The notes beneath the pieces were generated by a model. That model was not told the DNA's origin. It searched no databases and was given only the letters and a program-made list of their open reading frames with translations. From Haemaphysalis longicornis (Eukaryota; Arthropoda; Arachnida; Ixodida; Ixodidae): 64,000 bases of DNA. A program made the translations under genes and the position numbers. Location of the stretch: assembly GCA_013339765.2 (NCBI GenBank), contig CM023449.1, positions 103,704,417 to 103,768,416 on the forward strand, read 5' to 3'. Below are positions 44,905 through 56,300 of this stretch, piece by piece (position 1 is the stretch's first letter; every line of letters begins with the position of its first letter).

Positions 44905-45836
44905 CTTATTAATGGCTAAATCCAGTTGGACTGATGTATACCATAAAACTGAACCTTCGAAGGCATATAGCATATTTCTAGAAAACATAATTCCTTACTA
45001 CAACCTAGCCTTCCCTCTTCACATTTTGAGAAAGCCTAGGATAGCCGAGGAAGTGTGGGTGACGTCGGATATATTCAATAAAATCACAAAAAAACAACGT
45101 TTTTCTCTTGTACAGATACAAAAAATTAAGACAATGTAGTTAAGATTAACGGATTTCTGAATAAAATAAATGCGGACCCTGAAAATCCTGGTATACATTT
45201 TACCGAAATCAGTTTTGTTCAGTTATAGACCACCGTATTCTATTCGGGCCGATTTCTCTCATCTAAAAATTTCTGAAAAGACTCATCAGCCTTCTGAACC
45301 AGCAGAAAATTCAGAGGTATGCTGTGTTTCTTGAGTTTGCCAAAGAATTCAATCAGTATTTCTTAAATGCAGGCAGCTTTGACTGCCCATCGGGTTCACA
45401 AGAGAAAATATCTATGGGTTGTTATCTATTCATAGCCAGTAAATATTCGTTATTCTGGACACCAGTTTCGAAACCGGAACTTCAATGCATTACTAGAGGC
45501 ACAAACCACGGTCATGCCAGGCTACGACTGTGCCAGTACTCTACCAATTACGAACTGTCGTATTGCTATTGCTGCTGAGTCTGCACACACATATATGACA
45601 ATGTTCTACAGTTCTGTTTTCTCACAAAATAAAATTTTCGCGCGTAGAAGTTTTTGTTGAAGGCGGTAATCAAAGTGACATCAGAAATTGCCTGCTGCTT
45701 TCAGTATTTCCCGTTTTTAACATGGCCGAATGTACCATATTTCTAGAAGGGCTTACCTTTCTGCAATGGAACAACGTAATTGCGCACAACGGTATAAAAA
45801 ATGGAGAAAATCAACAGATTCCCAACTACACAATAT
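44905..45836 (+). pseudogene. Old plus-strand LINE relic (linker and RT start), copy B
   Basis: The frame 44912-45139 reads SSWTDVYHKTEPSKAYSIF, then PYYNLAFPLH and EEVWVTSDIFNKITKKQ, the endonuclease-RT linker. 45324-45578 has FAKEFNQYFLNAG and LFWTPVSKPELQCI. Gypsy-1 interrupts it at 45836. The next RT blocks resume at 52888 on the other side, at the spacing expected once gypsy-1 is removed. Confidence 0.7.
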
Positions 45837-46120
45837 TGTCACGTAGACAAAGACGAATAGGCCTAATCAAACTGATTTATTTGGGGCGCACTTGGGCCCG
45901 CAGACAAGAGAACAAAAGGTGACCTTGCTCGCTGCTCGGCGTCTCACACACCAACGCGCCCAGCGTCTTCGTCAACCTGCGTCCCGCACGTGGCGGTCCA
46001 GTCCACTTGGCGATCATGCGAGGGGTGGCCGGGTGTATAACCGATGGGTAGCGCGTCGCGGCAACACCGGCGGGCGCGTGTGAACTAGCTTGCTCTGAGG
46101 CGATTGGCGAGCATGCGGCA
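45837..46120 (-). repeat. Gypsy-1 3' LTR, copy B
   Basis: 284 bp, TGTCACGTAG to ATGCGGCA on +, with the polypurine tract abutting at 46121. It differs from the 5' LTR at scattered sites, so the insertion is not fresh. Confidence 0.93.
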
Positions 46121-46133
46121 TTATTCCCCTCTT
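46121..46133 (-). promoter_or_regulatory. Gypsy-1 polypurine tract
   Basis: On the minus strand this reads AAGAGGGGAATAA directly before the 3' LTR, the expected plus-strand primer site. Confidence 0.7.
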
Positions 46134-46341
46134 AAGGAAAGCAACGGCTCGATGCTCAACTAATCGGCACGTAATAAATGGAAAGTAAAGAAGGCGAAAA
46201 AAAATGTCCTGAGAGTTCTTTGAGTTCGATAGGTGGTTATGACACGGCCCCAACCACAGTTTCAGGCGCGCACGATGCTAGTTGCCACTACTGTGTAAAT
46301 TGCAAGGTACGCTACACCACACGCACACGCGCACAAGCACA

Positions 46342-48924
46342 TCACACCTCAGGTTGTGACATTGTTGCTGGTGAAAGTACGGCTTTAGGCGGACTACGTG
46401 CACTGTTTCGGTAAGCGGTTGACGGCGTTGTCCCACTGTTCCATCCGGGAGAACTTCGTAAGCGTTGCACTATCTTGTAGAGGCGTTGCACTATCTTGTA
46501 AGGTCCAAAGTATCTGTGCAATACTTTTTCGTACAATTCCGGACGGCGGACCGGCGTGCACACCCTCACTCTGTCGCCTGGGCGATAGTACACTTCTCTA
46601 TGGCGAATGTTGTAGCGCGTGGCGTCCGATAGCTGTTGTTGAATAGGAAGCCGGGCGAGTTGGCGGGTTTCTTCGGCGCGCTCGGCGAACTGCTCCGCGT
46701 CTGGCGTTGCCAGGTGCTCTTCTTTGAAAGGTAGCATTGCATCAAGCATAGTCTGCACTTCCCGTCCATACACCAAACGAAATGGTGTGAAGCGTGTGGT
46801 TTCCTGCGTCGCCGTGTTATAGGCAAACGTCACGTACGGCAGTATTTCGTCCCACGTTTTTTGTTGTACATCTACATACATCGACAACATGTCAGGCCAA
46901 TGTTTTGTTGATTGTTTCCATCAACCCGTTAGGTTTGCGGATGGTAGGCTTTGGTTTCCCTGTGCGTGGTACGGCTGAGTTCTAGCGTTTCTTGCACCAG
47001 ATGGGCAGTGAATGGCGTTCCCCTGTCTGTGACGATGCGCGACGTAGCTCCGTGTCGTAAGACGATGTTTTCGATGAAGAATTTGGCTACTTCAGCTGCT
47101 GTTCTTCGCGATAGAGGTTTTGTCTCGGCGTAACGAGTCAAGTAGTCCGTTGCGACTACGATCCATTTGTTTCCAGAAGCCGATAATGGGAAGGGTCCTA
47201 GCAGGTCCATGCCTATCTGCTCGAAAGGGTTGGTGGGCGGTTCTATAGGCTGAAGTAAGGCCCGCTGGCCTTAATGGCGGCGTTTACCGGCGCTGACATT
47301 GACGGCACGTTTGGACGTAGCATTTGACGCTCGCGGTGAGCCTTGGCCAGTAGTATTTCTGGCGCACTCTGGCCAAAGTCCGCGTGAAACCCAGGTGTCG
47401 CGCTGTCGTCTCGTCGTGACAGGCAAAGAGGATGTCGTCGCGGAGGTCTTGTGGTTTGACAAGAAGGTATGCCCTGTCGCTGAACTCGACGTTTTTCTTG
47501 TATAGGACTCCGTTTTGTAAAACGAAAGAAGACAGCGCTATAGAGAGGTACCGTGGTATGGTAGCGCTTCTACCCTCAAGGTGGTCGATGAGCATTAGGA
47601 GATCCGAGTCATCACGTTGTTTGGCCGAAAGTTCGGACGCGGATAGTGCACATTTAGAAGTTGTTTCATCCTCGGCGTTTTCGTATGGCGATTCGACTGG
47701 AGCACGAGATAGACTGTCGGCGTCATTGTGCTCGCGGCCTGATTTATAAGCTATGGTAACGTTGAACTCTTGCAGTCGCAAGCTCCAACATGCGAGGCGC
47801 CCGGAAGGGTATTTCAGGTTGGGTAACCAACACAGGGAATTGTGGTCGGTTACTACTTTAAAAGGGCGGCCGTAAAGGTACGGGCCGAATTTCGTTATCG
47901 TCCAGATCACAGCAAGGCGTTCCCTTTCCGTGGTACAGTAGTTCGATTACGCTCGCGAAAGCGCACGACTTGCGTAAGCAATGACCTTCTCGGCTCCTTC
48001 CTGCCACTGAACTAGCACCGCGCCCAGTTCCATGCTGCTGGTGTCCATGTGGAGCTCGGTTTCATCCTCCTCGTTGAAATGAACGAGCACGGGAGGTGAC
48101 TGTAGGCGATGACGCAGTTATCTGAAGGCTTCTTCTTGTTCCTCGGTCCACAAAAATGAAACGTCCTCCCTGGTTAGGCGCGTGAGGGGTTCAGCGATCC
48201 TTGAAAAGTTGCTGATGAAGTGGCGGTAATAGGCGCAGAGACCCAGAATGCGTCGCACGCCTTTCTTATCTCGTCGGGCCGGACTGCAAGCCACGGCAGC
48301 TGTTTTTTCTGCGTCCGGTCGCACTCCGTCTGCGTTCACCACATGCCCTAGGAACTTCAATTCGGTGAACCCGAAGTGGCATTTTTCCGGCTTCAATGAC
48401 AGGCTAGCCGACTGAGCCGCTTCCAATACCTTTTTCAGTCGCTGTAGGTGTTGTTCAATTGTTTCGGAAAAAACGACGAAGTCGTCTAAGTAGGCGAGAC
48501 CCGTCTGCCATTTCAGACCGGTGAGGACGGTATCCATCATCCTCTGGGAAGTGGCTGGAGCCGATCATAGACCGAAAGGGAGTACTTTGAATTCATACAG
48601 TCCATCGGGGGTGACAAAGGCTGTCTTCTCCCGATCCCTTTCGTCTACTTCGATCTGCCAGTAGCCACTCCTGAGGTCGATGGAAGAGAAATATTTGGCT
48701 CGCCGAAGTCTGTCCAACGAGTCGTCTATGCGCGGCAGTGGATACGTGTCCTTTTTCGTCACGCTGTTCAGTTTTCTATAATCGACGCAGAAGCGTAGCG
48801 TTCCGTCCTTCTTTCTAACGAGAACCACTGGGGACGACCATTGTCTGCTTGACGGCTGGATGATGTCATCTTCAAGCATTTTCTTTACCTGTGTTTCGAT
48901 TACCTCCCGCTCCTTTGAGGACAC
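46342..48924 (-). pseudogene. Gypsy-1 pol: RT, RNase H, integrase (copy B, frameshifted)
   Basis: RT is at 48924-48118, split by a stop near 48562, with WSSPVVLVRKKDG, FCVDYRKLN and LAYLDDFVVFSE as the catalytic block. RNase H and connection are at 47910-47284, which runs into the integrase zinc finger (FACHDETTARHLGF, CYVQTCRQC). The integrase core is at 47210-46929 (MDLLGPFP, TDRGTPF) and, after a frameshift near 46910, 46890-46342 with YVTFAYNTATQ and GDRVRV. A 21-bp tandem duplication in the C-terminus repeats YKIVQRL. Confidence 0.9.
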
Positions 48925-48937
48925 GCGGTAAGGCTGT

Positions 48938-49959
48938 AGTAAAGATCATTTCCCCGAAGTCTGGTGTCGATCGGGAAGCCAATCGCCCGGGCTCCGGTTG
49001 ATTTGGCAGGAGGCTGGCCGGACGATGGTGGTGAAGTTCTTGGAGGTGGTGGTAGAATTGACGAACACAAGGCGTTGGGGTTGATTAAATGAAACGAAGA
49101 GTTTATATACAGCTATTTACAGTACGAAAACAAAGTACATGAGAAATAAACAGACAAACCTCAAACTGCAGCTAGACGCTAGCTCCGAGTGCGCACAAAT
49201 CACTCGAGCTCCTCAGCTTCGTCTAACTCTACTATTCTCGGAGCGTACACAAACCGCTTGAGAAGCAACGGCCGAGACTCTGTCTCGCCGCAAGATCCGT
49301 CTAGTTGCCCGGTGTGGCGCTGCACCCTAAACCTCCGACGCGATCTTAACCTCGACTATGGGGCTCCTAAATCCCAACCTAGCGTTAACGGTCGAGACTC
49401 CTTGTCCCGCCGGGAACTGCCAGCTCAGCGCTCAGACAAGAACGATTTCCAACGGCCAAGTTCGGCCTTATAAAACCTCGACATCACACTCTCTCGGGAA
49501 CACCCCTGTAGCGTTCGTACACGCGTATGGGAGTGCCCTAATTCACATAGACAGCTGTCACTCATCACGCCACGGAATATTCAATGAGGCGCCGCTATCT
49601 TCGGGTGAACGGCACGCTCGCAGACGAGAGAGTGCGGGCGACCCCGCGGGGTGAAAGCGAAAGACGGCGACAGTGCGCCATGCTGACCAGGGCACGACAA
49701 CAATAGAGACACGCCGGTAATGCCACCACCTCCGCGCGTCGAGCGGACATTCCTGGAATCCGGCGGCGCTGTTTGCTTTCTCAATGGGGGATTGTCCTTC
49801 AGGTATGCGGTGGGCAAGACGATCCGTCTCCCGTGCGCGCCGTGACGAATTAGCGGTGGTTGCAGCGCAGTGTCGGCAGTGCTACGTCGCTGGACAGAGC
49901 GGCGGGTTCTCACGCGCAGCCCGGGCGCCCGGCCACTAATCTCATAAGTGGACCTTACA
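48938..49959. mobile_element. 1-kb LTR-like insert in gypsy-1 pol (possible solo LTR)
   Basis: GCTGT occurs at both edges (48933-48937 and 49960-49964). Joining the flanks restores the pol frame (IRQQPYRVS), so this is an insertion. It is 1022 bp, begins AGTAAAGATC and ends GACCTTACA. It contains TTATAAAACC at 49468-49477, which could be a TATA box, and no coding frame. A 4-5 bp duplication with a length of 1 kb fits a solo LTR of a Ty3/gypsy element, but no partner LTR is in the window. Copy A holds its first 31 bases, so it predates the duplication. Confidence 0.55.
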
Positions 49960-50293
49960 GCTGTTGTCGTATAGGGCTTGCATCTTCTGTAGCGATGCGA
50001 TGTTTCGTAATAGGTGTTCGACGTAGTTTGGTGGATGAGGCGAAGCAATCTGTAAACTTGGATGACAGTTCCCCGATTCTTGATTTTTGTTCTTCAGAAA
50101 GGTCCGGATTGATGTCAACGTTTTTGAGCGTGGGCTTTCTATAGCAATCACCGCGATCTTCTTCAAATGCGAAGCATTCCACAACCTCAGTAATTTCGTC
50201 GACGTAAGCAACAGTGGTTCCGCGAAATAGGAGTCTGTTTTCGTATCCGAAATTGGTGACAAGTAATTCTACCCGACCATCACGAAGCTGCAC
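49960..50293 (-). pseudogene. Gypsy-1 pol segment upstream of RT
   Basis: The minus-strand frame 50293-49955 reads MQLRDGRVELLVTNFGYE, then DINPDLSEEQKSRIGELSSKF and TPITKHRIATEDASPIRQQ, the stretch between protease and RT in Ty3/gypsy polyproteins. It stops at the LTR-like insert. Confidence 0.82.
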
Positions 50294-50369
50294 AATGCCC
50301 CTCGCGACACAGATGTGTGTGCTGTGAGCAAAAGTGATTGGTTGCCTTCCGCAATGACTTAACCGTTTT

Positions 50370-51233
50370 TTATTTCAGCGCACTCAACTGAACAAGTACG
50401 ATCGTTCGTGGTGGCACGTTTACCCCTTCTTCGATGACGCGAAGTTTCCGTCTGCAACCATTGTTGCCACTTTTCTGAGCTGCCTGCTCAGTAGCAAAGG
50501 CGATTCGGCGTTCCCGAAGGTTTATCACCGCAGCATGTTCGCGGAGAAAGTCCATGCCGAGTATAAGGTCGCAAGAGCATTCGGGCATTATGAGGAAGGT
50601 GGAGACGAACGTCGATTCACGAATACTCACGCGGGCAGTGCACACGCCGAGTCGGGTGACTACGTGCCCTCCAGCGGTTCGAATTTGCGGTCCCCACCAT
50701 GGCGTCGTAACTTTTTTCAGTCCTCTAGTAAGCCTACAACTCATGATGGAATAGTCCGCTCCGGTATCCACCAACGCACTGACTGTATGACCGTCGATTA
50801 ACACTGGTATATCTAAAGACAACTGACAATTATCATCAGGTTTCGCCGTCGCCGTTACTGCGTGCTGCGTTGGAGCCGTCGGTGGAAGCTGTTCAGCAAG
50901 TGTTCTTTCAGCGACCTCACCTCCAAAGGCTGCTGCCAATAGTTTTCCTGGGGAGGGCTTGGGGACCGTCCCCTTGAGGCACTTGTGTAAATTGAACGCC
51001 TTGGAGAGACCCGGCGTGGAGACGGCGACCCTGATTGATGGCGCTGCGGTGAGTGTACGGGGCGCTGTTGTGCAATGTACTCTGCAATGGCGTGGGGTCT
51101 TTGGCCGGGATGCGGACGAGGAGTGTCGATGGCAAAGCCTCGCAGTCCGAGTCGTCGGTAACGACACTCCCTGTACAAGTGTACGGCTTCGCCACAATGG
51201 TAGCAGAGAGGCTGCAAATCCGGAGTGCGCCAC
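50370..51233 (-). pseudogene. Gypsy-1 aspartic protease region
   Basis: The frame 51233-50370 carries IDGHTVSALVDTGADYSIM, where DTGA is the catalytic triad of retropepsins, and LILGMDFLREHAAVINL, the ILG flap/dimer region. The enzyme cuts the Gag-Pol polyprotein. The frame before the motif (51233-50900) overlaps the CCHC frame and is partly out of frame, so a shift lies near 50930. Confidence 0.88.
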
Positions 51234-52250
51234 ACATCCGTCTGCCTTCGTCGGTCTCCAACATACGCAACCGACTGCGCCTACTGCAAAGGCATGCGGG
51301 GTCCGGGTCCAGAGTACAGAGAAGGAGCTGCTGCGGAGTGCGCCGACTGCACGGGGATGATGGGTCCGGGGTACACAAGAGGAGCTTCTGTGGTAACAGG
51401 ACGCCGGAGGGCGTCTGAATAGCTCATGTGCAGAGGGTCGGGAACCATCACAGGCGGATCAGCATGGACAGGAGGCACTCGCAAGGCGTGTTGCACCTCG
51501 TCACGAATGGCGCTAGCAATAGAACCAATCGGGGCGTGGTGGATGTCGCGAAGTTTTTGCAGTTCCTCGCTGACTATTGAGCGAATCAGCTCTCGAAGTG
51601 CGTCAGGGTTCTCGAGCGCGTTGCCAAAGCCACCGGAGTGCGACAGGAAATTAGCTTGGCGCTCATACAGGCTTGAACGCTGCCGTAGCATTCGTTCTAT
51701 TATAGTAGCTTCGGTAATAAATTCGCGCACAGTCTTTGGCGGGCTTCGAACCAGGCTTCGGAACAGCTGTTCTTTTACCTCGCGCATGAGGTGTCGTACC
51801 TTTTTTTCTTCGGCCATGGCGGGATCAGCTCTTCTAAAGAGGCGTTCAATGTCTTCCACGTACACGGTGACGCTTTCGTTCGGGAGCTGAACCCGGGATT
51901 GCAGCTCGCGCTTGGCCTTCTCTCGGCGGACGCTATTTCCTTGTGCTTGCTAGAAACTCGCTTCGAAATTCTGTCCACGTCTTTAACTTCCGTTCATTTT
52001 TCTCAAACCACGAGCGCGCACCATTTTCTAGGCTGAAGTAAACATGTCTTGACTTCGCCGCGTCGTCCCACTGTATAAAGGCAGCCACTCGTTCAAACTG
52101 GTCTAGCCAGTCTTCCGTGTCTTTGAATAATTCGCTATGAAACGATTTCGGGTTCCGAGGGTTCTGGAAACTAATGATTGGGGTGGCCATACCTTGCTGC
52201 TGGGTTTGCGGTGCACCGGTCCTGGCTCTAGGTTTCGTCGAGAAGTCCAA
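50855..52250 (-). pseudogene. Gypsy-1 gag with CCHC zinc knuckle, frameshifted
   Basis: 52250-51933 gives FQNPRNPKSFHSELFKDTED, WLDQFERVAAFIQWDDAAKS and GARSWFEKNE, the usual N-terminal Gag helices. After a frameshift near 51935, 51865-51281 continues YVEDIERLFRRADPAM and VRHLMREVKEQLFRSLV. 51235-50855 has LCYHCGEAVHLYREC, a CCHC knuckle that binds genomic RNA, then a Pro/Ser/Arg-rich tail. The start codon is uncertain; the frame seems to open upstream of 52250. Confidence 0.87.
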
Positions 52251-52363
52251 ACAATGGCGACGCTACTTGAAGCCGCCGGCTCACCCGGTGAACGGGAGTG
52301 TCCACAAGAAAAGGCGTCGAAGGGCTCGCGTTGCGGCTCTTCGATGGCGTTTGAAACATGGGA

Positions 52364-52387
52364 TAGGATTACCCCGCACCTCTACCA
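52364..52387 (-). promoter_or_regulatory. Gypsy-1 candidate primer-binding site
   Basis: Just inside the 5' LTR the minus strand reads TGGTAGAGGTGCGGGGTAA. It starts with TGG, as expected for pairing with a tRNA CCA end. I cannot name the tRNA. Confidence 0.5.
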
Positions 52388-52389
52388 GT

Positions 52390-52675
52390 TCGTCACGTAG
52401 ACAAAGACGAATAGGCCTAATCAAACTGATTTATTTGGGGCGCACTTGGGCCCGCAGACAAGAGAACAAAAGGTGACCTTGCTCGCTGCTCGGCGTCTCC
52501 CACACTCACGCGCCCAGCGTCTTTGTCAAACTACGTCCCGCACGTGGCGGTCCAGTCCACTTGGCGATCATGCGAGGGGTGGCCGGGTGTATAACCGATG
52601 GTTAGCGCGTCGCGGCAACAGCGGCGTGCGCGTGTGGACGAGCTTTGCTCTGAGGAGATTGGCGAGCATGCGGCA
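52390..52675 (-). repeat. Gypsy-1 5' LTR
   Basis: 286 bp, matching 45837-46120 with scattered differences. The first base of the TG start has mutated to C. It is followed by ATAT of the target duplication. Confidence 0.92.
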
Positions 52676-52679
52676 ATAT

Positions 52680-53250
52680 CAAGGATAAAATTCTTTGTAA
52701 CTTTGAGAGAAAATTATTTACATAGGAATATTTCCTTTCTTTCTTATACTATTAAATTTCTGAGGCATCACATCTTATTACAATTCAAAATCTACGCTAA
52801 TCGTAGCATAAAAATTTACTGAAATAAAAATTGCCTAATATTAGGAAAAAAGTACACAGATGTCATTACCCAAGGTTTGATTAAATTATGTATGGTGATC
52901 CGCAACTCTCTCTTTTAGGTTCATTGCTCTTTCAGGTTTATATTTCTGGTATAGCAAACACACATTTCACTCCTCATATAATTGGGTACGCAGATGACAC
53001 AAATGTTTTTTTTTGTGGTTCTCATCCAAAATTCATTGAAGGCTGTGCAAATGATTTGTTGTGTAAGCTACATTATTGACCTGATGCCAAAGCGATCACC
53101 CTAAATGTAAAAATGACTTTAATATTTCCCACACTAACAAGAAGTCTATGATTCATGACATCCCGCTAAAAATACAAAAATGGAGTTCACGGCCGTAATT
53201 CTTGCTTATCGTGACGAGTGACCTTGAGTTATCACGTAAGTTAGAGTGAC
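52680..53250 (+). pseudogene. Old plus-strand LINE relic, RT palm (continuation of 44905-45836)
   Basis: The frame 52888-53079 has GDPQLSLLGSLLFQVYISGI and IIGYADDTNVFF, with the catalytic YADD. Right of it the sequence continues PDAKAITLNVKMTLIF, the next RT block, before decaying near 53250. Orientation and spacing fit the LINE relic interrupted by gypsy-1. Confidence 0.72.
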
Positions 53251-54862
53251 CATGCGACTAGCGAAGTAATAAAATATCGAGGTGCCTTAGCTTGATATGC
53301 CAATTATAATAAATTTTACTCCAGCAAGTTTATAAACACAGATACGTTCTATTTACTCACAGGTGGTGCACGGAAATGTTACATCGAATAATTTTGATAA
53401 AACAAGTTAATTTCGCTACTTTTTTCTAAAAAGAAATGCCTACACGGTGTATTTTCTCCCTCATCTGCCTTTGACAATGACCTCTTTCAGCCAACGAATG
53501 CAGTGCAGTTTTAGAGCCTGTATTAACGCTCCTTCTGAGTTATTTTTCATAAAATCAAACATAATTTTTTTGTTTTCCATAGAAGTATTAGGTTAGGGAT
53601 GTTATATACAGTCTGCATAGTAACTACTGTGTAAGTTGGGTTGTGGTTCAGAAAGATTTTCGGTTACACTGTTTCATAAGCATGTGGCAGTTCTGTATAA
53701 TACTTATTAGGTTTCATTTATGTGATAAAAATATATCGTTATGTATGTTCAAAAAAGTAAAACGACTGTATGTTTACATTTTATGTGAAATACCTCTTTA
53801 CTTTGTTGGCCGTCTATTTCTGTAAATACGTTACTGTCATGACTGCTCTAGGTTTGTTGTTGTTATTCCTTTTGAATGCGCTGAGTAATTTGTCTGCTTT
53901 ACTGGTGATATTTAGTTTTACTACAAACAAAGCGTGATATTTGCTGCAGATGTCAGCAATCGACAATCCAGATTTACTGTTGGGGCCAAAATTACGTATA
54001 TTATACGCTGGCACAGCAATGAAAACACTGTCCAAAGGGTATGAAGCATATGCTGTTTATGGCGCGTTATCATAATGGTACAGCCTATGGCTGTTGTAGT
54101 GGTAGGCGTGCAAGATGTATATGTATGTTTATTCCTCATTGTTTTGCTCTCTTTGTAAAAACCATTCCTTCGTTAAACCCATGTCTTGTCTACGTTAGTA
54201 TGATATTGTTGAGACGAACAAGTATGCTTCAAATTTCCTCATTTGTACAATATGTAGGAGATTGCCAGCCCTTTTTTGAGGTTGCCTATGTGTCGTGGGC
54301 ACTTATACTTCAAATACATCTCTGGCCAGTGATTCATCCCGGTATGCTTTCACTCGGCATTTTGTTTTTAAAGTATTGTGTCCCCATTTTTGAAGTGCTG
54401 CATACAAAGTAAAGTCTCATAAGAGGTGAACAGACTCTTGTAGAAGCACACGAAGCACAGCCTGAAACAAGAAATGTCGCCTCAAAAACAAGTGGCAGTA
54501 AGTAGCCGCAAACCAGTCCTGATCCGTACAAGAGCCCATGAAACTAAGGCAATCTCAATTGTGTCATAGAAAATTGGGAATATGGCAACAAAGCATCGCT
54601 GTACATGCCTTTGGAAATAAACTATCAGAGAGACAATTTAAAAATTAAAATAAATAAAAAGACAGTGTTGTCAACCTAGCTGTAACAAAGTACAGCTGGG
54701 CAGAATGAATGCATTACGCTTTCGCAACACAACCACGTTTGGGTTGATGGCTATCTGCCTTGGCTTAGGTGGTAAAGATTTTAAAATTACAAGAACAGTA
54801 AACATTTGCCATTAGCATAAATGCGTCACACACAGTAGAAAGGTTCGCCAAAACAAAAAAAT
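53251..54862. other. AT-rich stretch, nothing recognised
   Basis: Short frames exist on both strands (for example 54041-54412 on +) but show no domain motif, no codon bias I can judge and no second copy in the window. I see no RNA gene or repeat array here. Confidence 0.6.
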
Positions 54863-55322
54863 TTCCCCGCATTTCCCCGAGGGGAAGAATGTGAAAGTGC
54901 GAATGCAGGAGTTGAATTTGCGCGGTTCGGTAATGTTCGCGAAAGAGAGATCACACACACACACACAACTACAAAGAAAGAAAGATGCATTTATTGACAG
55001 ACACCTATTTGTGTTGTCGTTGTACTTGATTGCTAGAGCGGATCTCAGCTTTGAAATTTCGTGTCAGTACTCCTTTGAGCGGGTGCATTAGCCCTTCTCA
55101 CGCCCGATTCTTGGCCAATCGCCCTAAGTGGGTATGTGGTAAAGAAATTAGGAACTCTTCTTGGCCAATCGCCCTAAGTGGGTATGTGGTGCGGACGGAC
55201 GGACGGAGGTGGACGCGTGATTCAGATTACTTCGCCAATCGCCCTAAGTGGGTATGTGGTGCGGACGGACGGACGGCGGTGGACGCGTGATTCAGGGTCG
55301 CTTAAGAAGTGCATTCGCACTT
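54863..55322. mobile_element. 460-bp dispersed repeat, second copy (reverse)
   Basis: Reverse complement of the repeat at 29951-30413: it begins TTCCCCGCATTTCCCC and ends CTTAAGAAGTGCATTCGCAC plus TT. It has a (CA)n run and three short tandem units with CCAATCGCCCTAAGTGGGTA (starting at about 55111, 55161 and 55231), so the internal repeat number and unit differ between copies. Confidence 0.75.
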
Positions 55323-55681
55323 AAAAGAAACAAAACGTTATCCCATGCTACATGAACAAGACAGTTATGCATCTTGAAATATCGGACACTATGCGAAATG
55401 GCTGAAAAAAACGCAAGAAATTAGGACAACAGAAATGATCGAAAGGCGGTTAGAAGACAAACAAGACAAATGTTAAGGCGGTTACAAGACAAGGCGGTTA
55501 TAAGACAAATGTTAACTCAAAATATTTCACACCTTTTGAAAAGATTGCGGGTTAATAAAACAAAACCAGCTTGGAAACACAGATGTAATTGAGTTGTGGT
55601 ATCGACTGCCATACAAATGTAAGCTACCTAAATATAATCACATGTAGAGAAATGGTTGTGAACATTACAAAAAGTGTATAT
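55323..55681. repeat. Degenerate repeat left of gypsy-2
   Basis: GGCGGTTA-AAGACAA occurs about three times at 55445-55510. Parts of this stretch (AATATCGGACACTATG, near 55380) resemble sequence right of gypsy-2 near 59490, as if gypsy-2 had landed in an older repeat array. Similarity is weak. The last 4 bases are the ATAT target site. Confidence 0.4.
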
Positions 55682-55907
55682 TGTGAGCGCGTATGGCGCG
55701 TCAGCACAGTCTGGACACTCCCATAAACTGTTCATACACTCTGGGCCATTTCCTGCATTCCCTCCTCACCATGACATTATCATTCGCAGTAACATTACCC
55801 AACACTCTTCCCTGGTTCATCATCGTCATCACTCTCGGGTAGGTGTTCGGAACCCATTGGATCGCCGAATAAACATCTTGGTTCACCCGTTGCTCAAGGG
55901 CCTTACA
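55682..55907 (+). repeat. Gypsy-2 5' LTR
   Basis: 226 bp with TG...CA ends and an AATAAA at 55868-55873 that may be the polyadenylation signal. Confidence 0.9.
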
Positions 55908-55959
55908 AGTGGTGAAGGTTGACGTCGGTCCAGTCTTCAACGCCTTACAAGCATACCCT

Positions 55960-56300
55960 TGGAGCTCCGTTCTGGATGGTGTTTGCCTTCAACACAGCTG
56001 CAGGGTGAGGCCGGAAGCAACCACGCTGGCGCCTCCACTCCTGCGCCTCTTGCAGTTGCCGTCACCTGCCGCGAGCAGGAGCCCCCGCATTTCGCAGGGC
56101 TCCGCGGTGAAGACGTCGATGACTGGTTGTACGAGAATGCTTGCGTCAGTGCTTTCAACCAAAGGGATGACGCGGCGAAGCTGCAGCAGGTTTCGTATTC
56201 CTAGGACGAGGTGGAAAAAACATGGTTTTTGCCGCTGCTCACTCCGCAGCTGTCTGTGTTGTTCTCCTCTCTCCTACTTCCTCCGGCCCAAGTTCGGCTT
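55960..56300 (+). pseudogene. Gypsy-2 gag remnant
   Basis: The frame 55959-56204 contains EPPHFAGLRGEDVDDWLYEN, then CVSAFNQRDDAAKLQQVSYS, which is the start of a Ty3/gypsy Gag; a stop follows and the same frame reads DEVEKTWFLP. The sequence then switches to pol, a deletion of most of gag, the CCHC region and protease. Confidence 0.8.

Larger units (their letters stand above)
21917..48951. repeat. Segmental duplication, copy B
   Basis: It is collinear with copy A throughout. It is 6.5 kb longer because of seven private inserted or replacing segments totalling about 11.5 kb, set against the 4.5-kb LINE private to copy A and a 610-bp loss in copy B. The right boundary is placed where similarity to copy A ends inside the LTR-like insert of gypsy-1. 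Confidence 0.95.
45837..52675 (-). mobile_element. Gypsy-1 (Ty3/gypsy), complete but broken copy
   Basis: This 6839-bp element has both LTRs, is flanked by ATAT (45833-45836 and 52676-52679), and lies on the minus strand. From the right it has the 5' LTR, a primer-binding candidate, gag with a CCHC knuckle, protease, RT, RNase H, integrase, a polypurine tract and the 3' LTR. A 1-kb LTR-like insert splits pol at 48938-49959. There is no envelope-like frame. Frameshifts occur in gag and integrase. Confidence 0.93.

Noticed and set aside
43930..45836. Twin-priming (5'-inverted) LINE made of the minus-strand RT piece and the plus-strand linker piece
   Set aside because: Both pieces contain their own version of the first RT block (LLPVFSKVLE on -, SVFPVF on +), so they overlap in ORF2 and must be two elements, not one inverted element.
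49189..50144. Frames on both strands in the LTR-like insert
   Set aside because: No domain, no second copy with conserved frame, and the sequence has non-coding LTR character.
54041..54412. 123-codon plus-strand frame
   Set aside because: Composition is that of AT-rich non-coding sequence and no domain is visible.
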